Shown: positions 38,181 through 51,106 of the stretch, piece after piece
Layout: each line of letters begins with the position of its first letter
Position numbering within the stretch: position 1 is the stretch's first letter
NCBI GenBank assembly: GCA_015680685.1
Contig: MNCI01026473.1
Span: 361,212-425,211 of the forward strand
DNA length: 64,000 nt
Direction of reading: 5' to 3'
Origin: Gnetum montanum
Lineage: Eukaryota; Streptophyta; Gnetopsida; Gnetales; Gnetaceae
Notes under the pieces: generated by a model
The model's database searches: none
Told to the model about the DNA's origin: nothing
Seen by the model: only the letters and a program-made list of their open reading frames with translations
Made by a program: the position numbers and the translations under genes

Positions 38181-40189
38181 CATTGTGGGCAAATTTGAAT
38201 AGGCATTCATTCTATAAATAGATTTCTGGAGTTTTTCTATTACAAGTGTTCACAGTGGCATATGGATAATCTGGTAATGAATCATGCAGTTTTTTGTTCA
38301 AATGATTAGCTAACGAGAGAAAAATGTCGATTGAATCTTGCGTATATTTTTACAAGCATTTCCGTATTGACAGTTCAGATTTTGGTTTTGTTTTCCGCTT
38401 CGCGGAGAGATTTTAGCTTGCAAAGGCAACGTGCTAAACACATTATCAAAGTTTTCGGCTTTTGGGCATAAAAACATTTGCCCAAAATATTTAAGTAATT
38501 AAAAAGGATAAAAGGATACTTTTAGTTTAAAGTTAAGTTCTGCGTTTTGACTGAAGTGCCATATTCAGACCTTTTGAAAAGCTTCACATTCAAAAATCAG
38601 TGTAATTTACGCCCTAAAAAATGTCGGAAATATGTCTACAAAAATGTTAAAATTCAACCTTTAACCTTGGGCCCCGCATGTGACCCGCCATAATTTTGTT
38701 GTGCGATTAAGAGCGCCTACAAATGCACAAATAAAATAAAATAAAATAAAATAAAATGCATACATGGTTGAGCACGGTGACGGAACATACGGATCTACAT
38801 GCCAAGCGTGTACGAAAGCGTCACACCTGCGTACGTAGTCAAATTTTTCCGTCCTAAAATTATGTAAATTTTTGAATGTTAATTTTCCACTCGTGATTTA
38901 TACCGTCTGGTAATTTTGTGTAACTTTTCAAGAAAGTATTAGATATCGAAAAATAGTAATGAATTGGAGATTAAAAACTAATTATGCATGAATATTTTTG
39001 GGCAATCCTGTGCAGATGAGGCACTTCTATGTATGTTTATATTTCTTGTCAAAATGTCAATTTGTGCACTCATTTTTTATTATGTGCAAAGGCCATGAAA
39101 GTTAATAATGATGAAATTGAAGAAGTGTGTTTCCACTTCTTAAAATTATGTAAAACAATGAGAAAAATTGGGGAGAAGAGTACCCCTTAAGTTAAGGATT
39201 TGGTATGTTCAATCAAGCTCAACATTTTAAAGATCTATATGAAGTTACATTGTAAACTTGTGTTTACATCATCACAGTGATACCACCACCATGGTGGAGT
39301 TATCTCCACAGTGTAATACTATAGTTACAGTTAATTAATTATTTAGGTTTATTATTAGTTAGTTAATGATCAACAAATAGTTGAGTTTTTTTATCAAATG
39401 ACATGATAGGTACACTAGACCTATAAATACTTGTAAGAAAATATAAGTGAAAATGTGAAGAGAGAAGTACAAACAAGATGGAATTTTGTGTGGATTTACT
39501 TTGCATCTCAGATAACTTCCCATCTTTGCCAAGTTTGTCAATTTATACACTTAACTCTATTGTGTGGTGTTCATATGCTCTAGTGTTATTGTTAAACTAT
39601 TAATCATGAATAGCATATGAGATAAACAAAAGGTGTTTGACTCATATCTTAGACAATGTTTCATACTATTTTGGATATGCACAATATGTTTTAACTCACA
39701 CCATCATGCCAACATGGTTTGCATTGTTGTTGACTAAACATGATGCATGTATGTTGACTTGTATCAACATAAATTATTTTTTATTTCCTTGGACATTGTG
39801 ATTATTTTGATCACAAAACTTAACATGGGCAGCATTGAGTTATAAACTATAAAAGAAAATTTTGTAAAAGGAATTCTTATAGTCATCCAATATATCCAAA
39901 GGGTCTTAGTGGACCCAAGTAAAATTTTAATTTTAGTTTTAGTTAATACATGTAATTTAATTATCACTTGCTATTGATGCGTAAGTTAACACATTTTCTT
40001 AGATAATGCACAAGAGGGTGGTTGTGGTAGAAAACATCCCAAGTATCAACTTGACAGCATGTGGATCGATAAATTTGCATAAAAATATGTTAGTATTAAT
40101 ATTATTAAAATATAATAACTATATTCAATATAATACTTCAATTATACTTACAAAACCACCTTCATGGTTAATGCTTTGAGTAGCCATCT
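38181..40189. other. Intergenic DNA downstream of the SUA-like gene
   Basis: It probably includes the 3' UTR of the SUA-like gene in the first few hundred bases, though no exact poly(A) signal is assigned. The rest is AT-rich with a pentanucleotide repeat at 38731-38756. No gene is supported. Confidence 0.55.
38731..38756. repeat. (AAAAT)n microsatellite
   Basis: Five consecutive ATAAA/AAAAT-type pentamers. Confidence 0.95.
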
Positions 40190-41023
40190 CCTTTTGCAAG
40201 ACTAGTATGTTAGGGTAGCTTATTTTGTTCTTAGAGAACAACAATTGTGGTTGTGCCCACAACTCAGGTATCCCTATTGCATAGGAAAGCAAGTGGTAGG
40301 TTCAACTTGTACACAATGCTTCATGTCCCAACACTTAAGCAAATGATAGCATCCTTGTCCTATTGTTAGGGTTAAGCTTGCCTATTTTGTTCCTATTGCT
40401 CTTTTTTTATCTTGTCCATTGAGTCCCTTCAAAGAGGTGGGGAATTGTGGCTATGTTTGCGTCCATGACATAGCTAGCCTTGTCACGTAGTAAAACAAGT
40501 AGAAAGTTGGGTTGGGACATAGTCATCCATGTCCTAACATTTGAGCGAATGATAGTATCCTCATCCTATTGTGGGGGTTAATTCGTCGAATATGTGCGAG
40601 TTAGGTATATCTTTCTTCATATATGAACTTATGTTAGTTCATTCGAGGCCAAGATTAAACTCTCAAGACACATGCACAAGTGATAACAAACTAAGAACTC
40701 AGCGACCTTATGTTAATGGATGGTCCTAACAAAGAAAACCTCTTAACTAGGATTGTAGAGTGTATCAAGGCCAAAGGATCCACCATTATCAAGAATTTGT
40801 CTCTATAATTTTTTATTGATTACTCTTGTTGGCTCAAGGAAAAGCCATCTTCATGGGCCTGTGCCCTTGCATCACCAAGACTTTTAGTTATACACTCTTA
40901 TTTCAAATAGCTATTTCATTGTCAACAATACCAATTCTAAGCTAAAGTAATGACATAGTTTAGACTAGTTTGTTTGTTGCCTATGTATGTAATTAAACTC
41001 CTAATAAAAAAACTCATTCTCAC
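40190..41023. repeat. Tandem array, left part (before the retroelement insertion)
   Basis: This roughly 830-bp segment aligns in order with 53720-54545. Shared words include AGATGGGGAATAGTGGTTATG-like and GAGCAAATGATAGTATCC-like blocks, and AAGCCAAAGG.TCCACCATTA. It ends at the TSD CTCAC (41019-41023) and continues at 51107 on the other side of the inserted element. Confidence 0.7.
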
Positions 41024-41818
41024 TGATGAGCAGCGAGGTATCCCTACGCTCAACCATACGAATACAAGCGTCCATGCACGATCTGGTCGAATTCCAAAGA
41101 CTAAGTGCTTACGTGCCCTTGTGGAACAAGGATGGGTTGATCAATCATTGTCTTCTCAAGCTTACTTGTATAGCACGATTGTATGGTTAAGTAAACTTGA
41201 GGTACATGATTTTTATAATTTTTATGTTTTTGTGTCCTAGTGCTACAAAGGGAGGAGAGAGATAACTAAGTAACTAATTTTGATTTAACTGCTCAACTAT
41301 GCTTTAACTAGTCCTAACACCAGCATCCGTTCTCACTTGCCGTACACATCCTGAACCAGTGCAACATTATTGGGATTACCAAATGCTAATCGTTACTGGG
41401 TTACCAAGCATCACACGCATGCTCGAAGTGATCTTACTGAGTGTGCTTACTTAGGAGAGTTGTAGGGTGAGAGAGAGAACATTAATTAACTAAGGAAAGC
41501 ATTAAGTAATAGTAATTACCATTAATTAATCTATTCTGAATGCTACAAGGTTTATCACAAAGTTCATCTTTATTGCTGTACACAAGGTGTGCTCAGGTAC
41601 ACAATGCTCGAATAACAATCCGTTCACTTTATGACTCCTACTGCGGGCGCTTAGAAATAATTCTATCTCTGGAAAGGGAAAAAGGCAAGAGTTTGGGTAA
41701 GGGACTAAGACTAACTATGGAAACCAAGTGTGCCCGCCTCTTATTTATAGGCAATTAGGTAGGCCATGATATCGCATGGAAGGCTCCAATATAGTTGATG
41801 CAATATCGCGACTCATCA
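41024..41818 (-). repeat. 3' LTR of element E, 795 bp
   Basis: TGATGAGTCGCGA (41818 side) to TGCTCATCA (41024 side) on the minus strand. The TATA box is near 41741-41750 and the GATATC-type motifs are at about 41767-41810. Confidence 0.92.
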
Positions 41819-42274
41819 TACCCCCACGATTGAATGAAAACTCGTCCTCGAGTTCCTTACAAACTATTGGAAAGGTATGGGATTATTGACTGAATGGGAA
41901 CTGACAGCGACAGGGAATAACAGACTCAAAGTGCCCGGTGAACAGATCGACAAACATANCGGGCGCTTAGAAATAATTCTATCTCTGGAAAGGGAAAAAG
42001 GCAAGAGTTTGGGTAAGGGACTAAGACTAACTATGGAAACCAAGTGTGCCCGCCTCTTATTTATAGGCAATGAGGTAGGCCATGATATCGCATGGAAGGC
42101 TCCAATATCGTTGATGCAATATCGCGACTCATCATACCCCCACGATTGAATGAAAACTCGTCCTCGAGTTCCTTACAAACTATTGGAAAGGTATGGGATT
42201 ATTGACTGAATGGGAACTGACAGCGACCGGGAATAACAGACTCAAAGTGCCCGGTGAACAGATCGACAAACATA
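41644..42274. repeat. Direct duplication of 315 bp around a single N
   Basis: The segment 41644-41958 recurs at 41960-42274 with only a few differences and exactly one N between the copies. It spans part of the LTR, the polypurine tract and adjacent internal DNA. This fits two overlapping contig ends that were not merged, rather than a biological duplication. Confidence 0.85.
41819..41836 (-). other. Polypurine tract
   Basis: Directly upstream of the 3' LTR the minus strand reads CGTGGGGGTA, the expected position of the plus-strand primer. A duplicate appears at 42134-42143 because of the duplicated segment. Confidence 0.65.
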
Positions 42275-44053
42275 TTACAACATTGGTGTTCACGCCCTTT
42301 GTGGTGAACACTGTACGTAGATGACATCCAGACCCTCATTCGACAGCTTGAAGAGAGAGCAAAGAAAATGAGGTGCATTGTTGCCGACGTTGCGATTGCG
42401 TCTTCCATTGTTTTATCCATAGCCACGTGACCAAACTTGTTCCCAACGTAAACGCTCTAGCTCCAGTCCATCCCAAGTGCTTTCTCCTATCCCAGTCCAT
42501 CGTTCGTGTAATTGCCATTTGCACACACAACACAGTCACGAACGAGCAAGGATAAGTAAACCATAATGCAGTTGATACCTTGCCTCAATATAAAGTAGAT
42601 TAACTGGGTTGTGGTTATGGCAGAAATTGGGTTAGAGGTTTATCATAGATAACTACCCAAGGTGTAGGGGTGATACAAGTAGTAGAATGGAAAAATTTGT
42701 GACAGGGCCCCCACGATTAAGAGCGAACCTTTGGTAGCAATAGGGTGGAAAAATATAGGGAACAAGAAAAATGGAAAAAATAACAATGGTGATGCCAATA
42801 AAATGGATGTTATGGATGGGGATGAAGTGAGAAATCATTGATTGCAAGAAATATTTAAGGAGAAGAGTTTAACAATTGCACCATAAAGGAATGTCAGTGG
42901 ATCCTCCCCAAAGCAAGCTCATGCCCTTTATGCCTTGACAAACCTACAAACCAAAGAGTCCATAGGCTCTAGGAATGACATATGGAAATAATAGTTAAAG
43001 ACTGACCCATGAGAATTTACCAAAGAATAACAATGCGTCAACTAGGATATAGACTAATCGTAAAACTAGCAATGAGGTGGAAAATGGGAAGAAAGATGGA
43101 GAGTAGAAAATGGAATGGAATCCCAAGAGCAAGGTTGTGTAAAGTCCCTTGTGTATTTTATGGTTAAGGTGATTAAGTAGAACTCATTCCAAATCTAGAC
43201 TCAAGCCAACCACATTCAGTGATCTCGCATCAATACACTTGGCCAAACCATCCCCTTGAAGCAACAAGAATGCTTCCCCAAAGAGTCACCACCATTACAA
43301 GGAGAGCGAGAGGGAGAAGCAGGAAGCGAGAAAGGGCCTTAGTTAGAGGAAACCTTTAGGCATGGGTAACATGTCTTTCCAGTGCCATAACCAGTGCTTA
43401 TAGCCCAGATTTCTTTATTATGTCTAAGGGGTGTGCTTTGAATCCTCACTAGTTTTTTTTGTGGTTTTTCACGTGAGAACCACACCATGCAAAGACTTAT
43501 TTTTATTCACTCAACTTCCTGATATTTGATTAATGGCAGAATGGCGGAAAACCCATGAAAAGCATCCAAGCACCCAAGAGAATAACCAGCACACGTGCAT
43601 CGAATTCCCTTGAAATCACACCCTTTTTATCCATTGAGTCCTTCCTCGGTTTGAAGAATACCAAGCCACCAATTCATTAATAAGTTTATTTAGAAAAAGG
43701 GACAATACAGTTGAAAAACCAAGGGAGACTATAGAGTTGAATGGGTGAATGGGCGACATGGACTTATTGCCTGGTTTATCAAAAGAACCATATCTTAATG
43801 TCAACATTGAGAATCAAAGGTAAAAACAAAACATTAACACTCAACATTATTATAATACAATCCACCATCATGAGCACTTATGTATGATGAACGATGGTGT
43901 AAGACAAAAAATAAGTAAATTTGAAAAATGTGCAAAACCAAAAATGTGTAAAACAAAAATATAAAAAGAGATGAGGGCTTAGAATGGTTAGCATTGGTGG
44001 CTGTCTCCCCCATGACTGAGTTGGAAGGAGGAGATCCGAAATAACAAGCAGGG
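42275..44053 (-). other. Noncoding 3' region of element E
   Basis: This lies between the pol stop and the polypurine tract. The part at about 43200-43520 aligns with 23870-24150 of element C. Minus-strand ORFs at 42199-42539 are short, overlap in different frames and match nothing I know. They could be remnants of an env-like or additional ORF seen in Athila relatives, but this is not supported by any motif. Confidence 0.6.
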
Positions 44054-47000
44054 TTATCCACCAACAGAGGTAGTATTGGTACTGACTATTCTAAGCTTAT
44101 GAAAAGGTTTGGTTTGTTGGATGTTAACCAAAAATTTCTTATCCGAGCTCTCAGGTTTGTAAATCATCATTGATCTTGAAGGAAAAGTTGTATAAATAAT
44201 ATAAGGTCCTTCCCATAGTGTTTGAAATTTAGTGTGTTGTGGCATGTGTGTGGGATTCTAGTACAAAACCTTATCTCTTGGTTGATATTTAACTTTCCTA
44301 ATTTTTAGGTCATGATGTCATTTATTGAAGGCCTTTTGCAATTCGTTAAATGACAGGGCTAATCCATTCTCATCTAGCAAGTTAAGGGTCATTAACCATT
44401 CTTTTTGTGCTAGATCAAGGTCAAGGTTGAGATCACAAGCCATAGATAGTGTACGGAGTTCACCCTAAATAGAAAGCATTGGTAATTTACTGTACACTAA
44501 CTCATAGGGAGAGTAGCCTATAGGGACTTTCCATGTGGAGCGGTATGCCCAAAGAGCATCGTTCAATTTGGTGCTCTAATCTTGCCTATACTTGTTAATA
44601 GTTCTTTTTAATATTTTTGTAACCTTCCTATTGGTGACCTTAGCTTGACCATTTGCTTGAGGGTAGTATGGTGCAGTTAGTTTGTATTCAACCTCTAAGC
44701 GTTACATTAATTTTTGAAAAGTCGCACCTGTGAAGTGTGTACCATTGTCTGAAATAAGTGCACGCAGCATAGCAAACCTATTTACGACTTATTGTTGAAC
44801 AAATCATGCAACTGTAGATGATGTAAGCTTTCCAATTGGACATTGGTGTAATGGGCCCCATAAAATCAATTCCCCATATGTTGAAGGGTTCTAAAGGTTG
44901 AATCCATTGTTGCAGACCCTCCATTCTAGTAGTCATTCTCCCATCACGTTGACAGTGCTCACAAGATTGGATGAAATGATGGGCATCTCGAAACAATGTA
45001 GGCTAATAATATCTTGCAAGCAGGATTTTAAGGGCTATTCATCTCTTGGCATAACGACCCCGACAAGGACCCTCATGAGCATCTTGGAGAACTCGTAGTT
45101 GATTTATATTGGGAACGCACCATTGAACCAAGCCATCGGGACATACTTTATAAAGTTGCCCATTTATCTCCATAAAATACTTGGCTCGGTGAAGGAACTA
45201 TTGTTTCTTTTTAACATCTAACTCTTGTGGTGTTTGTTGTGTAAGGAGATATGTGAGAATACTACTATACTAGTTTGTTTCATGGTTAATTGGTTAGTTA
45301 CTACACCTGCAAAGAGGAGTTCATCAAGGAAATGATCAAAAATTGGATACTCATCCTCTTTGTTGCCCCATCGCAACCAAGATAAATGATCAGCAACTAT
45401 GTTCTCGGTGACTTTTCGATCAATCATTGTAAGATTGAACTCTTGTAAGATTATGAGCCATCGTATGATGTGAGGGCTCCCCATTGGTTTATTCATTAGG
45501 AACCTTATTGCACTATGATCCGTGTGCACAAATACCTTATAGCCCAAGACATAGTTCCTAAATTTTTCTAGTGAAAACACTACAACCATTAATTCTTTCT
45601 CTGTTGTAGTGTAGTTGAGATGTGCACCAGAAATACTTCTACTTGCACAGTGGATGTAATAAGGACGTTTTTGGTCATCTAACTGTGTAAGTACAGCTCC
45701 TAAAGCATAGTTGGATGCATAAGTCATTATGTGGAATGGTCTAGACTAGTCAGGAGCTTGTAGAATGGGTGTTTCTATGAGATTCTATTTTAAAGTTTGG
45801 AAAGCTAGTTCACATTTCTTGGTCCATTCGAAAGGTACGTCCTTTTTGATTAGTTCAACCAATGGTCTTGCAACCTTAGAAAAGTTTTCAATAAAGCATC
45901 TGTAGTAGCCAGTGTGTCCAAGGAATGATTGGATATCTTTTACAGTTTCAGGTTGCGAAGTAATTCCTTGGATAACTTTGATCTTTTCAAGGTCTACCTC
46001 TATCCTTGTTTGTAAGAACTTATGCCCTAATACTACACCTTCTTAGACCATTAAATGGATTTTTTTCTAGTTGAGCCTTAAATTGGTTTCTACGTACTTG
46101 CTCTAATCGGTTTAAGGCTTAATCAAAGTTCACTTCGTAAGTGGAGAAATCATCCATGAAGACTTCCACACCATTTCCTATTTGCTGTTGGAATATGCTT
46201 AGAACTAATGGTTGAAACGTTGTAGGAGTATTGCACAAGCCAAACGACATCTGTTTGTATGCAAATGTTCCCCAAGGACTGGTGAATGTAGTCTTGGCTT
46301 TGTCTTCTGGGGCTATTTGTATTTGGTTGTACCCATTGTACCCATCTAGAAAACTATAGTAGCGATGCCTTGCAATGGTGTCTAAGACTTGGTCTACGAA
46401 TGGCAATGGAAAGTGGTCTTTGAATGTTGTGATATTCAATAGCCTAAAATCTATGCACACCCTCCATTTACATTCCTTTTTAGGCACAATAACTAAGGGA
46501 CTAATCCATTCACTATCAGCAATGGGGAATATGAACCCAGCTTTTAGAAGCTGTCCGATTTCTTCCTTAACCACTTGCTTAAGCTTTGGGTTCAATCACC
46601 TCTATGGTTATCGTTGAGGCTTCATGGAGGGGCCGGTGTAAATTCTGTGCTGGCATATCTTAGGATCTATTCCGGTTAATTCAGGATATGACCAAGTGAA
46701 GGCTTTTGACCATTTGTTTATTACCTTCAACAGTATCTCTTTTTGTTGTGGAGCAAGCTTAGCGTTAATAATTACCGATTTTCCATTCTTGAGAAATGTG
46801 TATTCCATACCAGTAGGCAATGGTTTTAACTCAAGGGGCTCCTGCTTAAACTTATCAGGTACTTCCAACTTCCCCCAATTAATATTTTCAATGTCAAGAC
46901 TTGGAAGTTGGCAACGAACTTGCTCTAATGTGTCTATGCTATCGATGTAAGCACAAGTCAAACCCTTAGTTGGTTCCATGCATATAGTTGAACTACTCTC

Positions 47001-47624
47001 TTGATTAGCTGTCAGCCATAGGGTGCCTTCTTGTCTTGTGGCTATTGTATACAGGCACCTTTGTATATTAGTTACTTGTGCACGCTGATTGCATGCAGGC
47101 AATGTTAAACGTTGCACGAACCATGACTTCTGCACGTAATTACACCCTATGTCACTGTATGCGATGCATGAAACTTTCTTCTTCTTGATATTTCCAAACG
47201 TATTTTTCTTTGATATTTCCAAGGAAAGATCACAGATTCCTAGGCACGTGTCAACTGTGCTTAGCCATGCTCTTCCCATTATGATTGGGAAGTCCCCCTT
47301 ACCGTTGTTGACTTGAATCACTAGGAAGTTAGCTGGATACGACCACCCACAAACAATGGTGACAATGTCCTCCACTCACCTTAATGGGATAGTGATGGAC
47401 TCGTCAGCCAACTTTAAACAAATGTTACTCTTTTTTAGTGGAGGTAGGTTCCAGGTTTTATACATTTCTTAAGAGATTACATTGACACTAAAACCTGAAT
47501 CCAAAAGAGCCTTGCACGATTCATTCCCAACGATTTGTAAATATATAAGAGGACTTCTAAGATAAGAAAATTTTCTAGAAAGATGGCTAACCTTAATCTA
47601 ATCAGTGACGACATGAGTTAACAT
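44054..47624 (-). pseudogene. Pol of element E: protease, RT, RNase H, integrase
   Basis: The start ATG is at 47624. The protease has an intact LLDSG (about 47493-47510). The block MGRAWLSTVD precedes a long linker. RT has VCIDFRLLN, LDGYNGYNQI and the catalytic FMDD (about 46147-46161). The RNase H start reads TYASNYALGA where sister copies have TDASNYALG, a loss of a catalytic aspartate. Integrase (about 45150-44054) has CEHCQ and GIDFMGP, but a 62-bp deletion at about 44830 shifts the frame before the second aspartate. Three stops occur within five codons at 46596-46610. It is nonfunctional although fairly young. Confidence 0.85.
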
Positions 47625-47822
47625 GATCGTATGCGTTGGGTGTGGTGTTTGGCCTGAAGGAAGCTCTGAAGTTTTGATTGGTAATGAGACATCTAAATGA
47701 TTAACTGCTTGTGGTTGCAAGGGCTTAGTTGGACTATTGGTTTTGAAGAAAGGTCTTTTCCTCCTCCGATTTTCAAAACCAACAGTAGATTGAGAGTTAA
47801 CAGCCCTTGTAGCATTACGTTG

Positions 47823-50157
47823 TTATGGCTGGGTAGAGAGTTCACCTTGCATAGTTGGAGCAGGTGGTAATGGAGATATGGGTGGAAGAGGTGTAGCTAG
47901 ATGAGATGGATAGTATGTTTGAGGAACATTACCCCTAGGAGAAGGAGTCCTATAGTACTCACGGGCTTGGTAGTAAGGTTGAGAAGTGACATGACTAGTA
48001 GAGTCACGTGGAGAGACTGGCTGTTGCACGTAATATCCATACATGTCAAGTTGCCGATAAGGATATTTTTGCTGTGGTGGTGGAATTCCCCATGATTGTG
48101 GGTATTGCCACTGTTGATATTGCTTGATTGGTTGTGGTGGAGTTCCACTTGGATAATATGTTAAGGGTTGGTGGAACTGCCTTGGGTTACCTTGAGAATA
48201 AGGTAACCTTTAGGGTGTTTGCCTTTTGTTTAATTGTCGGTTGAGTGCATACATCCTAGACTCCTGTAGATCTGAGATTATAGGAAAGCATCCCTTAGGA
48301 TGGTCATATTGGCATATCTCACATTCACTATCATTGTCTGTATCCAAATTCACAACCTCTTCGACAATGGAAACTTTGCCCTTACCCTTGTTACGTGCAT
48401 ATTCTACTCCTCTCTTTTTTTTCTTTTCCCATTCACTACCCTACTCTCTAGACTCCTCTACTACTTTGAGAAAGGTTTGAAATTTATCATCTAGGGAGTT
48501 CCACATTTGGTCCACCTTTGTCGATACTTTTGATGCAAGTTTTTGAATGTGAAAAGTTTTCCTATTCACCATCTCTTCGAGTGGTGACTCTTCTTCATCC
48601 TCACAAAATATTACTCCCTTCCTTTAGAGGGAAGGATCTCTATTATATTCCTCCGCACTCTCTCTTTTCCGTAACTCACCTTCCTCTTTCGAAATTTTCT
48701 CCAATAATCTTTGTACTTGATGGGTCCTAAGCTCGGATAGTCTTCCTTGGGCATAAGTCCTAAGGGTTCTTCGCGTTTCATGCTTAAGCCCATCTATGAT
48801 ATGGCATAGTTGATCCCTCTGCAAATAACCATGGCAGGGACAATGATGTACCAGTGCATAATATCGGCCCATGGTAGCATCCAAGGGTTCATGTCCTCCT
48901 TGTTTCTAGCCTTGGATTTGCTTTCGTAGGTTGGACACTCGAGAGGACGTTTGGTACTTATCATTGAACAATTCTAACATGGTACTCCACTTACGAATGG
49001 ATTTCGGTTCTAAGAACCAATACTAGCTTTTCGCTTCTTTGATTAGTGTCCATGGAAACAACTTTAATTTTTTCCATTCATTTTCTATGTTTTGTAAGGC
49101 ACATGCATCATGAAATGCTTGTAGATGATTATGAGGATCAACGTTGTATCCCCCTTCAAATCGTGGGATATTGTTCATGTCTAATCTCTTGATCCTACTA
49201 TCCTTTTGGTGTCTTGTTAGAATCCTAATGGCCTTAGTTATGTCTAACATACTTCAAGTAGTGAGTAGGGGTTCATTGTGATCGTCTCGTCTGTGGCATC
49301 TATGATGCCCATGTTGTTCCCTACTCTCCCTTCTTTCACGGTGTGTTTCTCTAGAGTGCCCTCGTCCCCTTTCTTGACTATTTTGTCTTTGACTCTCGTT
49401 TCACTTACCCTTATTCTCATGGTCTTTTTCTTTGCGACTATGTCCAAATCTTGAAGGAGAGGGTGAAGGAGATGATGAAGGTGAAGAATAAGGGGGACCG
49501 TCACCATGTCGGTGCCTACTTCTTTCTCTTCAGTGGTTGCGACCTCGATCTTAATTACGATCGGAATGTCCATCTTTTTGATGTGTTCGTGTTCCTTTTT
49601 CAAACCCTTTATGTCTATGGATACCATAATCCAAGTTATGGATAGTTGAGTAAAAATTATGATACACAACCCCTTGACTAAAGTCAATGGGAGGAACATC
49701 ATTGTGTGGTCGATTGCCTGAGGCAGGTTCACCCCCCTCATTTTCGCTTAGGACATGTGGGACATTTTGTGACAACTTTCCCTTTATGGATTCATGACGT
49801 CTCTCCTGTTGTAAATCCCTTTGATGCTGTGCCTCCATGGGTCGATACTTTCTTGAGTCATGATCATGCATAACGTACTCTGCTTGTAAGTGCTGCATAC
49901 CAATTCATGTGAGATCACAAAGAAGCAAGCCTGGGACAAAGCGATCAGGAGGTAACACTATGTTACCTTCTAAATCTCACCAACGCAGTTGTTAATCCTG
50001 GTGGAGGATAAAGGTAAAGTTCGGTACATATTCATTAGGATGAACATATACCACATGAAACTATTGGGGATTGGCGGATTATCATGTGTACTATGCCTCT
50101 AGTTGTTACTTGTATCAGACTTAGGCGATGAAACACTTTCATACAACAAAGAGACAT
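47823..50157 (-). pseudogene. Gag of element E
   Basis: The start codon is at about 50157. Conserved segments appear in order across several frames: EYVMHDHDSRKYRP, EAQHQRDLQQERRHE, a basic linker, MNNIPRFEGGYN, FHDACALQN, LKLFPWTLIKEAKS, QRDQLCHIIDGLKHETRR, the knuckle CEICQYDHPKGC (about 48292-48327) and a proline-, glutamine- and tyrosine-rich tail (YGYYVQQPVSPRD). Frame changes and stops inactivate it. Confidence 0.8.
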
Positions 50158-50287
50158 GATTGTCTATTTAGTATGCAATGTATTATATATTATTATCTAT
50201 TTATTTTTTTCGTGTAACCAACCCTAAGGGTTTGATCCAATGATGAGAAATATTTCTTAAGTTCTAATTAGCACACAAACAACAAAG

Positions 50288-50305
50288 TCCCCGGAAATGG
50301 CGCCA
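50288..50305 (-). other. Primer-binding site (tRNA-Asp)
   Basis: TGGCGCCATTTCCGGGGA, starting two bases after the LTR. It matches the tRNA-Asp complement at 16 of 18 positions. Confidence 0.88.
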
Positions 50306-50306
50306 A

Positions 50307-51101
50307 TGATGAGTGGCAAGGTATCCCTATGCTAAACCATATGAATACGAGTGTCCACGCACGATCCAGTCGAATTCCAAAGACTAAGTGCTTACGCGCC
50401 CTTGTGGAACAAGGATGGGTTGATCAATCATTGTCTTCCCAAGCTTACTTGTATAGCACGATTGTATGGTTAAGTAAACTTGAGGTACATGATTTTTATA
50501 ATTTTTATGTTTTTGTGTCCTAGTGCTACAAAGGAAGGAGAGAGATAACTAAGTAACTAATTTTGATTTAATTGCTCAAGTATGCTTTAACTAGTCCTAA
50601 CACTAGCATCCGTTCTCACTTGCCGTACACATCCTGAACCAGTGCAACATTATTGGGATTACCAAATGCTAATCGTTACTGGGTTATCAAGTGTCACACG
50701 CATGCTCGAAGTGATCGTATTGAGTGTGCTTACTTAGGAGAGTTGTAGGGTGAGAGAGAGAACATTAATTAACTAAGGAAAGCATTAAGTAATAGTAATT
50801 ACCATTAATTAATCTATTTTGAATGCTATAAGGTTTATCACAAAATTCATCTTTATTGGCGTACACAAGGTGTGCTCAGGTACACAATGCTTGAATAACG
50901 ATCCGTTCACTTTATGACTCTTACTGCGGGGGCTCAGAAATAATTCTATCTTTGGAAAGGGAAAAAGGTAAGAGTTTGGGTAAGGGACTAAGACTAACTA
51001 TGCAAACCAAGTGTGCTCGCCTCTCATTTATAGGCAATGAGGCAGGCCGCGATATCGCATGGAAGGATCTAATATCGTGAATACGATATCGTGACTCATC
51101 A
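50307..51101 (-). repeat. 5' LTR of element E, 795 bp
   Basis: Same ends and length as the 3' LTR. The differences I compared between the two LTRs near the inner end are almost all transitions. The LTR is followed by the TSD CTCAC at 51102-51106. Confidence 0.92.
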
Positions 51102-51106
51102 CTCAC

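Larger units (their letters stand above)
41024..51101 (-). mobile_element. Near-complete Athila/Tat-type Ty3/gypsy element E with 5-bp TSD
   Basis: Minus-strand order is 5' LTR 50307-51101, primer site 50288-50305, gag from 50157, pol 47624-44054, noncoding 3' region, a purine-rich GTGGGGGTA next to the 3' LTR (41819-41827), and 3' LTR 41024-41818. Both LTRs are 795 bp. The flanking 5 bp CTCAC are at 41019-41023 and 51102-51106. Removing the 315-bp duplication beside the N at 41959 gives about 9.76 kb. Stops, a frameshift and an integrase deletion make it nonautonomous. Confidence 0.92.

Noticed and set aside
42199-42539. Env-like ORF of the Athila type in the 3' region of element E
   Set aside because: The ORFs are short, overlap in different frames, show no signal peptide plus transmembrane layout and are not shared with element C.
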